64,000 nucleotides of DNA from Nitrospirota bacterium (GTDB lineage Bacteria > UBA2233): positions 1 to 64,000 of the forward strand of contig WOZJ01000015.1 in NCBI GenBank assembly GCA_011620345.1, written 5' to 3'. The notes under the pieces are model-generated. The model had not been told where the DNA came from. It worked only from the letters and a program-made list of their open reading frames with translations, and did not search any database. This document shows, in pieces, positions 18,969-27,548 of this stretch; within the stretch, counting starts at the first letter, position 1; every line of letters starts with the position of its first letter. The translations under genes and the position numbers were made by a program.

Positions 18969-20675
18969 ATGATCAAGACATGGGGAAGTTTGGCACTCAA
19001 GGGAGGCTTGCTCCCGTTCGTGGTTTTTACCCTCGCGTTTATTCTGTACTTTCCGTTCTTGGGACAAAGAGACCTATGGGCTCCAGACGAGCCTAGGTAC
19101 GCAAGGGTTGCGGCCGAAATGCTCGAGCGTAAAGACTTCGTTCTTCCTCGTTGGAATGGCCAGGTATACACCCAAAAGCCCCCGTTGTTCTTTTGGAGCA
19201 TCGCCTCGAGCGCGCGCGTCCTTGGCGGGCTGAACGAGTTTTCGGCAAGGGTACCCGTCGCTCTTTCGGCCTGCTTGCTTGCCGTAATCGTCTTCTTCCT
19301 GACGTTCGAGCTCGGCCAGCCCCCAAGAGTTGGGATTTTGGCCGCCGTTTGCTTTTTTAGTGTCCAAAAAATATTTTGGCAGGCACGGTTTGGCCAGATC
19401 GAGATGGTTTTGAACATGCTGATGTTTGGAGCCTTTTTGTGCCTTTTGAAGGGCTTGCGAACGAAAAACATGGCGCTTTGGGTTTCAGGAGGCGTGCTTT
19501 GCGGCCTAGCGACGCTCACCAAAGGCCCGATCGGGCTCGTGTTTCCAGGGATATTCACGCTATTTGCGCTGCTCATCCTCGAAGGTAGGGCGTTTCCACG
19601 CATTCATTGGTGGCTGATAGCGGCTGTCGCCTACCTTGTTCCTATGTTGCCATGGATGATTTCCGTGCTCGCCGTTGCAGGTCCGGATTACTTGAGCCTT
19701 GTATTCCTAAAGCAGAGCTTTGGGAGGTATTTGGATCCATGGCACCACTACAAGCCTTTTTATTACTACCTGCTCGTGTTTATCCCCGGGTTTTTCCCGG
19801 CGACAGTCCTGCTTATACCCGGGCTGTTTCGAGGGTTTTGGGGCTCGCTCAAGGAGCACAAAAGGGCGCTGTGGGCTTCTGGTGGGATTGCGCTGTTCGT
19901 CCTGCTCTTCTTTTCGTTGAGCAAGGGCAAAAGGGATATTTACATCCTCCCCGCCTACATCGCCCTATGCCCCTTCGTTGCGATCCTCATGGATCAGGCG
20001 GCCAAAGAAGCCGACCGTTTTCGGGGGTTCTGGAGGGTCGTCTTTTTCTTCCAAACGCTCATGGCATGGCTCCTCGGCCTTGCGGGGGTTGTATTGTTGG
20101 TCGATGGCCTCCTTGGGCGGATCCCAAAAAACCCGTACGGGTCTTTTGAGGGCATCGTGTTGCTTTTGGCGGGCGTCTTGTTTGGGCTAAGCTCGAGGCT
20201 CAAAACTAGCCCCCCTGTACGCTTTTTGGCCCCCTACATCGCCTTTTCTTTCCTGCTGCACGGCTTTCTCCTTCCGCCGATCGACCGCTACAAGTCTGCC
20301 AAGCCCTTCGTCTTCATGCTAAAAAACCGCTTTGGGGACGATGTGGAACTTGCAAGCTTTGGGCCTCCAAACGTAGGGCTATTGTTCTACTTTGGCAAGA
20401 ACATCCCCGTCTTTCGTGATGTCGATGGCCTTGGGGCGGTGGCCAAAAAAGACGGGCCAACCCGTCACCTTGTAGTCTGTTATGCCTCGGACTTCGAGAA
20501 GTTGCCCAAGAAGGAAGCCTTTATCCCAATCCTGAAAGGACGTATCGGGTCAAAAACCCTCATTGTCGGCAGCTATAGCCTCGAGGACGGCGCAAACGAC
20601 CTCGTCTACGCCGATCCCGGCCATCAGCGCGTTTTTCTGGGCGGAGGAAAGGTGCTTCATGCGGGAGCCCTTTAG
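18969..20675 (+). CDS. ArnT/PMT-like membrane glycosyltransferase
   Basis: This 568-residue inner-membrane protein belongs to the dolichyl-phosphate mannosyltransferase/ArnT superfamily (GT-C fold). The first periplasmic loop has the family's acidic motif in DLWAPDEPRYA, followed by about ten to twelve hydrophobic helices and a soluble C-terminal tail. Such enzymes move a sugar from polyprenyl phosphate to lipid A or another envelope acceptor. The opposite strand carries three LPS-core-type genes, which fits an envelope role. The last 126 bases overlap the 3' end of the convergent glycosyltransferase gene. No ribosome-binding site is obvious. Confidence 0.85.
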   Translation: MIKTWGSLALKGGLLPFVVFTLAFILYFPFLGQRDLWAPDEPRYARVAAEMLERKDFVLPRWNGQVYTQKPPLFFWSIASSARVLGGLNEFSARVPVALSACLLAVIVFFLTFELGQPPRVGILAAVCFFSVQKIFWQARFGQIEMVLNMLMFGAFLCLLKGLRTKNMALWVSGGVLCGLATLTKGPIGLVFPGIFTLFALLILEGRAFPRIHWWLIAAVAYLVPMLPWMISVLAVAGPDYLSLVFLKQSFGRYLDPWHHYKPFYYYLLVFIPGFFPATVLLIPGLFRGFWGSLKEHKRALWASGGIALFVLLFFSLSKGKRDIYILPAYIALCPFVAILMDQAAKEADRFRGFWRVVFFFQTLMAWLLGLAGVVLLVDGLLGRIPKNPYGSFEGIVLLLAGVLFGLSSRLKTSPPVRFLAPYIAFSFLLHGFLLPPIDRYKSAKPFVFMLKNRFGDDVELASFGPPNVGLLFYFGKNIPVFRDVDGLGAVAKKDGPTRHLVVCYASDFEKLPKKEAFIPILKGRIGSKTLIVGSYSLEDGANDLVYADPGHQRVFLGGGKVLHAGAL

Positions 20676-21605
20676 GGCCTCGTGGATGGGCGGAACGAGT
20701 ACCCTTCCCTTGCCCAAAGGGGCCCATTTTAGGGGAGAATGGGCCTTGAGCGGGGAGAAGAGCCCGACGGTTTTCACGCCGAGCAGGCTCGCTAGGTGAA
20801 GAACCCCCGTTGAGGGGGCGACAAGAACACGGAAGCGCTTCAATACCGCGGCAAACTCTGACAGCTCCAGGCCGACGACTTTTATTGTGCGCGTGTCGGA
20901 CTCACGCAGAATCGTATCGAGCAGCCCCTCTTCAAGGGCCGAACCGGTCAGGACGGGCACGACCCTCCCTGTCGCCGTCAGGCGCTTCAGGAGCTTTACG
21001 TAGTTTGCAAGCGGCCAGTTGAGGGCGGACCCGCCAAAGCCCGGATGGATTCCGACCACGGGGCGGGAGGCCAAGATGGGGGCGAGTGTTTCAAAAAAGG
21101 AATCCGCGCCGTTCTTCTGAGATTCCGAGAAAGCTGCAGGAAGGGCATCGAACAGCTCTTTTGGGGAGGCTTCCTGGTGGCCCCCAAGCCTTTCTAAAAA
21201 GGCAAGAGCGAATCTGCTTTCGTGGACTGGCGGATGAGAGCGGCGAAGAGAAACCTTTTTGTTGAACAACAGCCCGCTTGGCTTGTAGGCATAGCCCACC
21301 CGTACGGGGATTTGAAGGAAGAACGAGGCAAGGGCGGCTTGAAAGGGCGCATAGACCGCCATGAGCGTATGCAGCCGCATTGACCGGAGGCCTTTGAGGG
21401 ACTCCGAAAAGGGGCTGTTTCGCTCCATAGGAACCCACGAAACCCCTTCGATCGGTACAATCTTTGAAAGCCCTGCAACCTTCGGGTTTACGATCAAAAT
21501 GACCCTACGGCTAGGAAAAGCGCGGCGGGTCGCTAAAACAAGAGGAAGCGTGAGGATCAAGTCTCCCAGCCCGTCGTTTCTAAGGATGCCTATCGCATTA
21601 GACAT
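20550..21605 (-). CDS. Glycosyltransferase family 9 (heptosyltransferase-like)
   Basis: This is a predicted cytoplasmic GT-B enzyme of family 9, which adds heptose to the LPS inner core. The N-terminal motif RNDGLGDLILTLPL and the C-terminal donor-binding region (APSTGVLHLASLLGVKTVGLFSP) are typical, as is VGIHPGFGGS in the middle. The ATG at 21605 overlaps the stop of the kinase gene by 8 bases; a TTG 21 bases upstream is less likely. It is 351 residues and last in a three-gene leftward set. The 3' end lies antisense to the ArnT-like gene for 126 bases. Confidence 0.87.
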   Translation of the reverse strand: MSNAIGILRNDGLGDLILTLPLVLATRRAFPSRRVILIVNPKVAGLSKIVPIEGVSWVPMERNSPFSESLKGLRSMRLHTLMAVYAPFQAALASFFLQIPVRVGYAYKPSGLLFNKKVSLRRSHPPVHESRFALAFLERLGGHQEASPKELFDALPAAFSESQKNGADSFFETLAPILASRPVVGIHPGFGGSALNWPLANYVKLLKRLTATGRVVPVLTGSALEEGLLDTILRESDTRTIKVVGLELSEFAAVLKRFRVLVAPSTGVLHLASLLGVKTVGLFSPLKAHSPLKWAPLGKGRVLVPPIHEALKGSRMKHLSSAQKNALMAGIGVDEVVCAVLEAIAADNEGF

Positions 21606-22374
21606 GTAGCAAGTCGGCGAGGGCATACCTTACCTTGAGGACGGGCCGAAGGGTCCGTATGCTCCAAAGAAGCCGCCTTTTTTGGGGAAACTCGTTTAAG
21701 TAGGCTTGGGAGAGCTTTGCAAAGAAAGACAAGGAGAACTCTTTTCCAAGGATCTTATTGGCCGACCTTTCCATCCGAATCAGCCCGTACGCTCTCTTGA
21801 GGCTGCGAATCGGCCTTTTGCGGGCTTTTGCCTTGTCGAAATCGACGACGATCAGAAAAACGACGCTCTTTTCCGTTTCCGTGCGAACGAGGAAATTGTT
21901 TAAGTTGAGGTCTTTGTGCTCTATGCCGGCATCATGGAGGCGAACGAGGGCGTTGGCAATTGCCCGCAAGATTGGGCCCTCTTGGATGGAGGCGTAGGCT
22001 TGGGGTAGGGGAACGAAGCCGTTGGCGTAGCGTGTAAGCAGCGCGCCCTTATATAGCGGGCCAAAAACGCGCTTTGTCGCCACTCCGAGGGGTTCAGGAA
22101 CGCCAAACCCGAGACGCCTAAGGGTCTTGAGTACGTTGAATTCGTTGTGAAATCGGCTCTTGCCAAAGTAGAGGTCTTGAACGAGCCTCCCAAGTAGCCC
22201 TCCCCGTTTGTAAATCTTGATGAATACGGGTCCTTTTTGGCCCGATTCTTCCGCCAAAAAAAACCGCCCCTTTCCTTTTGTAGGGAAAGGGCGAATACCC
22301 GCCGGACAAGGCAATGAAGGCCGATCGAGCAATGCTTCCACCTTGGCGTAAAGCGAAGTCAGATTATTTCGCAA
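21598..22374 (-). CDS. LPS core kinase-like protein (WaaP/KdkA fold)
   Basis: This protein-kinase-fold enzyme probably phosphorylates a sugar of the LPS core. The catalytic loop is HKDLNLNNFLV near residue 152 and the metal-binding DFD follows in VVDFDKAKA, matching the lipopolysaccharide kinase (Kdo/WaaP) family. An N-terminal VFIKIYK segment could supply the ATP-binding lysine. The start is uncertain: no ATG is available, and I chose TTG at 22374, which overlaps the upstream stop by 11 bases; a TTG at 22452 would overlap by 89. It sits between two family-9 glycosyltransferases. Confidence 0.8.
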   Translation of the reverse strand: MRNNLTSLYAKVEALLDRPSLPCPAGIRPFPTKGKGRFFLAEESGQKGPVFIKIYKRGGLLGRLVQDLYFGKSRFHNEFNVLKTLRRLGFGVPEPLGVATKRVFGPLYKGALLTRYANGFVPLPQAYASIQEGPILRAIANALVRLHDAGIEHKDLNLNNFLVRTETEKSVVFLIVVDFDKAKARKRPIRSLKRAYGLIRMERSANKILGKEFSLSFFAKLSQAYLNEFPQKRRLLWSIRTLRPVLKVRYALADLLHV

Positions 22375-23476
22375 TGGCGTCTTCTTGAAGGAGGGCACGT
22401 ATCCTTTCGAACACCTCTTCCGGAGAAATGGATCGCATGCAGACGCGGGCAATGCATCCGCGATTCCTACAAGGAGCGCACGGCACTTTTTTGTATACTA
22501 CCACCGAATCCTTGCCCATGGGGGCGTTGAGCAGAGGCTCGGATGGGCCAAACAGTGCTATAATGCGAACGGCCGTAAGACCAGCCAGGTGCATCGGCCC
22601 CGTGTCAGCCGTAACGAACACGTGGGCGAGCGAAAGCAGCGCCATAAGGCCCTTGAGCGATGTTTGGGGTGCGAGCACGGCCGAACCATTCGATGCTCTT
22701 TCGAGTTCGGCGGCCCCTTTAGCCTCCCCAGGCCCGTATACAATGCCGACGTACGCGCCTAGGTTCTTGTGCAGCATGGCCGCAAGCTTGGCGTAATACC
22801 CCAAAGGCCAAGCTTTGTAACGGCCTCGTTTTGAGACGAACGGGTTGAGGAGAATGACGGGGATATGCGCGGCCTTTCGATCGGCAAGCCCACGAAGAAA
22901 GGGCGCGAGGCGATTTCGCTCGCTTGCGTCCAAATCGAGCGAAATAGGCATAGCGGGGCGATCGAGATGTGGTAAGAAAGAAGGGGCGAGGCCTAAAGCT
23001 AAGTCCAGGTTCCTTTCGACCCTGGTCTGGCTGCTTGGAGAGGGGGCAATTTGGAGGTTCAAAAAAAGGTGGTTGAGTTCTCTTGTGAACTCCTTGGCGA
23101 ACCCTGCCCTTAAAGGTGCCCCGGAGAGCCGTGCAATCAGCCCTGACTTAAGAATCCCGTGCATGTCGATGACAATCTCAAAGCGCTTTTTTCTTAGGTT
23201 TTTTATAAAAGCGAGCGTTTCCAAGAAGGTACGAACAGCCCAGAACGGACGTTTTGCAAGCGATGAAAGCCGCCTTCTCGGAAAGAGCAGCACTTCGTCC
23301 AAAATAGGACTTTTTTCGAGCAGCTTAAGCGAGTCCTCCTCGGTCATGTAGCAGAGCCTGGCTTCGGGCATGGAGGCTTTTAGAAGGGCTAGGGCTGGAA
23401 ATGTCCGGACGACGTCTCCGACAGCGCCAAGCCGGATGACCAGAATGCCGCCCCCCGACGCCTTCTTGTCTCTCAT
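22364..23476 (-). CDS. Lipopolysaccharide heptosyltransferase (WaaC/WaaF-like, GT9)
   Basis: A 370-residue GT-B enzyme of family 9. The N-terminal ILVIRLGAVGDVVRTFPAL is the classic nucleotide-sugar-fold entry; the C-terminal half holds TADTGPMHLAGL and ALFGPSEP, the ADP-heptose-binding signature. The end carries four cysteines (CAPC, GC, VC) as seen in many heptosyltransferases. It heads the leftward LPS-core set (this gene, kinase, second GT9). Which heptose position it fills cannot be read from the sequence. The first residues (MRDKKASGGG) are a short polar lead. Confidence 0.9.
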   Translation of the reverse strand: MRDKKASGGGILVIRLGAVGDVVRTFPALALLKASMPEARLCYMTEEDSLKLLEKSPILDEVLLFPRRRLSSLAKRPFWAVRTFLETLAFIKNLRKKRFEIVIDMHGILKSGLIARLSGAPLRAGFAKEFTRELNHLFLNLQIAPSPSSQTRVERNLDLALGLAPSFLPHLDRPAMPISLDLDASERNRLAPFLRGLADRKAAHIPVILLNPFVSKRGRYKAWPLGYYAKLAAMLHKNLGAYVGIVYGPGEAKGAAELERASNGSAVLAPQTSLKGLMALLSLAHVFVTADTGPMHLAGLTAVRIIALFGPSEPLLNAPMGKDSVVVYKKVPCAPCRNRGCIARVCMRSISPEEVFERIRALLQEDAIAK

Positions 23477-23605
23477 AGCGAACGCCCCATGTTGCGGAGC
23501 TATTTTACTATCTGTTAAGATCCATTTAGGCGGGTTGTAGGTTTTTCCCCAATAGGCCTGCCTTTATTGTACGTTGATTCGTGCAGCATTTAAAAGGAGG
23601 AACCA

Positions 23606-24136
23606 ATTAGTCAGGCTGTGCCCCAAGATTCGGATTACCTATGGGTCAACGTAGCCAAGGAGCACGATGTCTACAGAGCAAGGTTCAAGGCGAAGCAGGC
23701 CTGCGAAAGCCTTGGGATGGGGTCGTACGAGGTTGCCATTGTCGAAACCAGCGTTTCGGAGCTTGGCTGGAACCTCGTGGTGCATGCTAAAGGCGGTATG
23801 CTCGGGTTCCGCTCCTTCAAAGATAGTTACCGTGTGGGGGGTATCAAAGATCGGGATTTTATTCGCACGCTTCGTTACAAGAACCGAAGCTTGATTCTCC
23901 ATGAAGACAGCGAGATTCAAATCGAGGGGGTCGAGATTGTCAGCGTCGATAATGGCCCTGGAATCCTGGATATCGAGGTTGTTTTTTCAGAATCCTACGT
24001 CTCCAAAACCGGGCTTGGCCGTGGACTAAAAAGCGTCAAGGGCATGATGGACGAGTTCGCCATCCTATCGTCCCAGGGCAAAGGGGCGCTCATTTGGTGC
24101 AGAAAATGGGCCCGGATAAATCAGGTCTCTCCTTAA
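23606..24136 (+). CDS. RsbT-like serine kinase/anti-sigma-type ATPase, probable ATT start
   Basis: The protein has a GHKL-type ATPase fold of the RsbT/RsbW group. The N box is SELGWNLVVHA (SELARN in relatives), the G1 box is VDNGPGI and the G2 region is TGLGRGLKSVKGMMDEF. RsbT-type kinases phosphorylate STAS partners and act in partner-switching. The first ordinary start is GTG at 23618, but that lies 17 bases past a perfect AAAAGGAGG (23592-23600). In frame, ATT at 23606 lies exactly 5 bases after it, and the only other codons back to the TAA at 23591 cannot start. I therefore annotate ATT (176 residues). The RsbX-like gene follows 4 bases later. Confidence 0.8.
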   Translation: MSQAVPQDSDYLWVNVAKEHDVYRARFKAKQACESLGMGSYEVAIVETSVSELGWNLVVHAKGGMLGFRSFKDSYRVGGIKDRDFIRTLRYKNRSLILHEDSEIQIEGVEIVSVDNGPGILDIEVVFSESYVSKTGLGRGLKSVKGMMDEFAILSSQGKGALIWCRKWARINQVSP

Positions 24137-24140
24137 CGTC

Positions 24141-24749
24141 GTGGCGCAAGAATCGGTACATACGAGAGATATCGGGGTTGTCCACCGCGCAAAGAAAGGA
24201 GAGCTCAAGAGTGGGGATGACTACCTCATCCATGACTTGGGCGAGAAACTCTTCGTTGCCGTCATAGACGGCTTGGGCCATGGCCCCAAGGCCAACGAGG
24301 CTGCCGTGACGATAAAATCCGTCTTTAAAGAACAAATCGAGAAGGGCAACCTAGCCCTACCTATGCTGTTCGATCTTGCCCACAAGCGGGCCGCGGCGAC
24401 ACGCGGGGGAGTGGTGGGAGCGGCGCTCGTCGATTATGCGAGGAAGCGCATTTCGTTTTTGGGGGTGGGCAATATCGCGATGAAATGCGTCGGAAAGAAT
24501 GGCAACGAAAGCCCTTTAAGCGTGGATGGGATTGTCGGCTACACGATGGACCGGAAAAAACTTCAAGACCTCCCGTTCGAAGAGGGACAAGTTCTTATCA
24601 TGCATTCGGACGGCGTCTCGGAACGCTACGGAACGGCGTTTGTCCGAGAGAACTCCAGCCTTCCCATGCAGGAACTGGTCGAAAAAGTTGTGGATGGCTT
24701 CGGCAGGGCCGATAGGGACGACGTGACGTTCCTCGCCATCAAACTCTAG
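24141..24749 (+). CDS. RsbX-like PP2C-family serine phosphatase
   Basis: A 202-residue SpoIIE/RsbX-type phosphatase, predicted to dephosphorylate a STAS-domain protein. Metal-binding and family motifs appear in order: SGDDYLI, VIDGLGHGPKANEAA, RGGVVGAALVDY, GVGNIAM, IMHSDGVSER and the terminal [10 protein letters not shown]. The start is GTG with no good ribosome-binding site, 4 bases after the RsbT-like gene, so translation is likely coupled. The pair would set opposite phosphorylation states of one partner. No STAS protein or sigma factor is within the window. Its TAG stop shares a CTAG tetramer with the lolA stop on the other strand. Confidence 0.88.
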   Translation: MAQESVHTRDIGVVHRAKKGELKSGDDYLIHDLGEKLFVAVIDGLGHGPKANEAAVTIKSVFKEQIEKGNLALPMLFDLAHKRAAATRGGVVGAALVDYARKRISFLGVGNIAMKCVGKNGNESPLSVDGIVGYTMDRKKLQDLPFEEGQVLIMHSDGVSERYGTAFVRENSSLPMQELVEKVVDGFGRADRDDVTFLAIKL

Positions 24750-25429
24750 CGCTCGATCACCTCTGCCCCTTTGGGCGGCCGAAAACGAAACAGGCCGGCG
24801 GAAAGTTTTTCGTTCCATTTTAGGTTTGAGAAGCGAAGGGCCGTTTGATTCCCAAAATAATCCAGCATGACGATGCCTTGAATCGTATCCCCGCTGGAGG
24901 AGAGGTACAAGGTCAGCTTCTTTAGTGGCATGTCCGTAGCGCGTTTTGGGGCAAGCCCAAGCTTGAGCTCGTTTGGCCCCTCATCGAGCGATACGACCTC
25001 GAAAGAGTTTCTTAGGCTCCCAGCGCCTAAAAGCAATGCGAGGGGGGTTTTGTAAAGCGTATCCTCGCTTAGGCTAGTTTTAAGCACCTGCGTTCCGGAT
25101 TCGGCGGGCTCGAGCATCCATAGCGTGGCTCCATCGCTGACGATGACCTTTTTGGGGTCCGAGTCATACTCCCATCGCATCTTTCCGGGCAGGTAGAAGA
25201 AGAATCTTCCATTCTCTCGGAAATCCCTTTTGCCTTGACTTACTCTTTTCGTGACCTGCAAAAAGTTTCCTTGAATTGTCCGTATGGTCTTATAGCGCTG
25301 TTCCAGCCGTCCGAGCGCACTCTCGAGGCGGTCGATGTCCACTTCCGCCCTTGAAGGGGCATGCAACCCGGGCATAAGTAGGATCAGGAACGATGCAACG
25401 ACAAAAAAGAAAGCCTTACCCCGTTTCAT
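24746..25429 (-). CDS. lolA: Outer-membrane lipoprotein carrier protein LolA
   Basis: LolA ferries lipoproteins across the periplasm to the outer membrane. A signal peptide spans about residues 1-27 ([16 protein letters not shown]...SRA). The mature part has the family pattern: [10 protein letters not shown], a hydrophobic [27 protein letters not shown] and [15 protein letters not shown]. Length is 227. The start overlaps ftsK by 14 bases, giving an rnj-ftsK-lolA order that I associate with several deltaproteobacteria. It is supporting evidence for a two-membrane envelope. Confidence 0.92.
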   Translation of the reverse strand: MKRGKAFFFVVASFLILLMPGLHAPSRAEVDIDRLESALGRLEQRYKTIRTIQGNFLQVTKRVSQGKRDFRENGRFFFYLPGKMRWEYDSDPKKVIVSDGATLWMLEPAESGTQVLKTSLSEDTLYKTPLALLLGAGSLRNSFEVVSLDEGPNELKLGLAPKRATDMPLKKLTLYLSSSGDTIQGIVMLDYFGNQTALRFSNLKWNEKLSAGLFRFRPPKGAEVIER

Positions 25430-27542
25430 GGTCTACCCCGGCCTTTGCAATCAGAACTTCTCTAGGTTTTCCAGGTTCGGATTCTTTGGAGACGATCCCG
25501 TCCAACTCCATCCGCTCGAGCATTCTTGCCGCGCGGTTGTACCCGACACGCAAATGCCGCTGAATGAGCGACACCGAGGCTTTTCTGAGCCTTGTCACCA
25601 GCTCGAGGGCCTCGTCGTAGCGTTCCTCGTGAAGGCCGTTCGTGGACGTGTCCGAATCGTCTGGCCCTTCTAGGAGGGTTCTCCGCTTGATTCGATCAAA
25701 CAGGTGAAAATCGCAAGGGAGCTGATCTTTCCAGTGAACTACCACCCGTTCGATGTCGTTTTCTGGAATATAGCAGCCATGGAGCCGAAAGAGGCTCGAG
25801 GCATCCGGCGGAAGGAAGAGCATATCGCCTTTGCCCAAGAGCGCTTCTGCGCCGATCTGATCGAGAATCGTGCGGGAATCGGGCCTACTCGCCACCTGCA
25901 GCGCTACCCTGCAAGGAAAATTGGCCTTGATGAGTCCCGTGATGATGTCCACGCTCGGCCTCTGCGTAGCGACGATCAAGTGGATCCCGGAGGCCCGGGC
26001 CATTTGAGCGAGCCGGATAAGTGGTTCTTCAACGTGTTTGCCCTCGGACATGATCAGGTCGGCAAGCTCATCGATCACGACGACGAGTCTTGGCAAGGGT
26101 GCGAATTCGCGCTCTTGCCGGGAAAACTCCCGGGCGATGTCGGAATCAGGAGCGGCACTGCCAAGCCTAAGGACAGACTGGTTGAACGCATGCAGGTGTT
26201 TTGCCTTAAGCAGCTTCAGGAGCTGGTAGCGCTCATCCATTTCCATCAACAATGCCTTGAGCATGAACACGGCTTCTTTGGGCTCGATAACGACCGGGCT
26301 GAACAGGTGCGGCAGCTCCTCGAAATGGGAAAACTCTAGGCGCTTCGGGTCGATCAGGACGAGCCTCAGCTCGGCCGGGGAAAGGCGAATCATGAGGCTC
26401 ACGATCATCGTGTTGAGCGCGACAGACTTGCCGGAGCCGGTAGCCCCGGCTACGAGCAGGTGTGGTGCCTTGGCCAAATCTACGACTACGGGGCGGCCCT
26501 GGACGTCTTGGCCGAGTGCCAAGGCTAGGTCGCAGGATGCGTTCAGGAAGGCTTTCGTCATGGCAACGGCCCCGAAATACACGGTTTGCCTTTCGGGGTT
26601 TGGGACTTCGATCCCGATCGTCGCCTTTCCCGCCTCCGGCCCTCGGACACGGATCGACCCAACTCTTAGGATTCTCGCGATGTCTGGAGCAAGCCCGGTG
26701 ATTCTGCTGATTTTCACCCCGGAGGGGATTTCCAGCTCGAACACCGTAATGACGGGGCCGACCGTAAAGCCGGACACCCTTGCAGAGATTCCGAAACTCT
26801 CGAGCGCGTCTTCGGTAGCGCGGGCGAAGATTTCCATCGTTTCTCGATCCTGGGCCGTCTGCCTCTCTTCTGCGTCTCCAGACGTGAGCAGAAAAGGCGA
26901 GGGAGGTTTGGCCTTGGAGGGCGCCGGGGTTTTCGGGGCCGAACCTTCCTCATGGTTCGAAGCCTTATCGAGGTCTGGTTCCTTGGAGGATTTGACGAGC
27001 TTGAGCTTGGGCGATGGGGCAGGTTCTTGATCTTCCTTAAGCTTAAGCTTCTGGTCGAGGAGTCTTGCCTCAACAAGGCTTGCATTGGGTTGGCCTTGCG
27101 CAAGCACGATTTTCTCCTGCTCCATGGGCGCAGATGGGAGGTCTTCGGGTTCTTTCGGGGCTGCCTTTTTGAGCGCCACGGCAAGGAATGCGTATCCCCA
27201 GGCCAGGCAAGAGAAAAACGCGGCGGCCCCGACAAAGGATCTTGGCGCCAACGAGCCAAGAAACTCTCCAAGGGTAAGGCCGAGCCGGCCGACCGCCGGC
27301 TCCTTAAGCCCTATCGTGCTTAAGGCAATCAGCAGGCTGATCGATGTCGAAAGGGCGGAAAGCAAGAGGGTTGGGGACGCAAACGGCAACCCAAGCGCCA
27401 GGACAAGCAGGGCGATCGGGCCGCCCATCCATCCGAACATTTCCTTCCAAAGCCCGCTCAAGGGCAAAGAAAGGCCGGGGAAGGCCCAGCCAAGGAACGC
27501 ATAGGCCCCGATCGAGAGGGCGACCGCTTTGATGTGGCGCAT
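25416..27542 (-). CDS. ftsK: DNA translocase FtsK/SpoIIIE family
   Basis: FtsK pumps chromosome ends through the closing septum. The N-terminus holds about four membrane helices within residues 1-150, followed by a charged, proline-rich linker (about 160-240). The motor has Walker A GATGSGKS near 364-371 and Walker [14 protein letters not shown] near 490. The C-terminal winged-helix gamma domain ([20 protein letters not shown]) would read polar DNA motifs. At 708 residues it has a short linker compared with E. coli FtsK (1329). It begins 6 bases after the RNase J stop and overlaps lolA. Confidence 0.95.
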   Translation of the reverse strand: MRHIKAVALSIGAYAFLGWAFPGLSLPLSGLWKEMFGWMGGPIALLVLALGLPFASPTLLLSALSTSISLLIALSTIGLKEPAVGRLGLTLGEFLGSLAPRSFVGAAAFFSCLAWGYAFLAVALKKAAPKEPEDLPSAPMEQEKIVLAQGQPNASLVEARLLDQKLKLKEDQEPAPSPKLKLVKSSKEPDLDKASNHEEGSAPKTPAPSKAKPPSPFLLTSGDAEERQTAQDRETMEIFARATEDALESFGISARVSGFTVGPVITVFELEIPSGVKISRITGLAPDIARILRVGSIRVRGPEAGKATIGIEVPNPERQTVYFGAVAMTKAFLNASCDLALALGQDVQGRPVVVDLAKAPHLLVAGATGSGKSVALNTMIVSLMIRLSPAELRLVLIDPKRLEFSHFEELPHLFSPVVIEPKEAVFMLKALLMEMDERYQLLKLLKAKHLHAFNQSVLRLGSAAPDSDIAREFSRQEREFAPLPRLVVVIDELADLIMSEGKHVEEPLIRLAQMARASGIHLIVATQRPSVDIITGLIKANFPCRVALQVASRPDSRTILDQIGAEALLGKGDMLFLPPDASSLFRLHGCYIPENDIERVVVHWKDQLPCDFHLFDRIKRRTLLEGPDDSDTSTNGLHEERYDEALELVTRLRKASVSLIQRHLRVGYNRAARMLERMELDGIVSKESEPGKPREVLIAKAGVDHETG

Positions 27543-27548
27543 TTCAAA

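Noticed and set aside
26257-27030. Open frame of 257 codons antisense to ftsK
   Set aside because: Composition is Ser/Arg/Pro-rich low complexity with no domain; FtsK motifs on the other strand explain the sequence.
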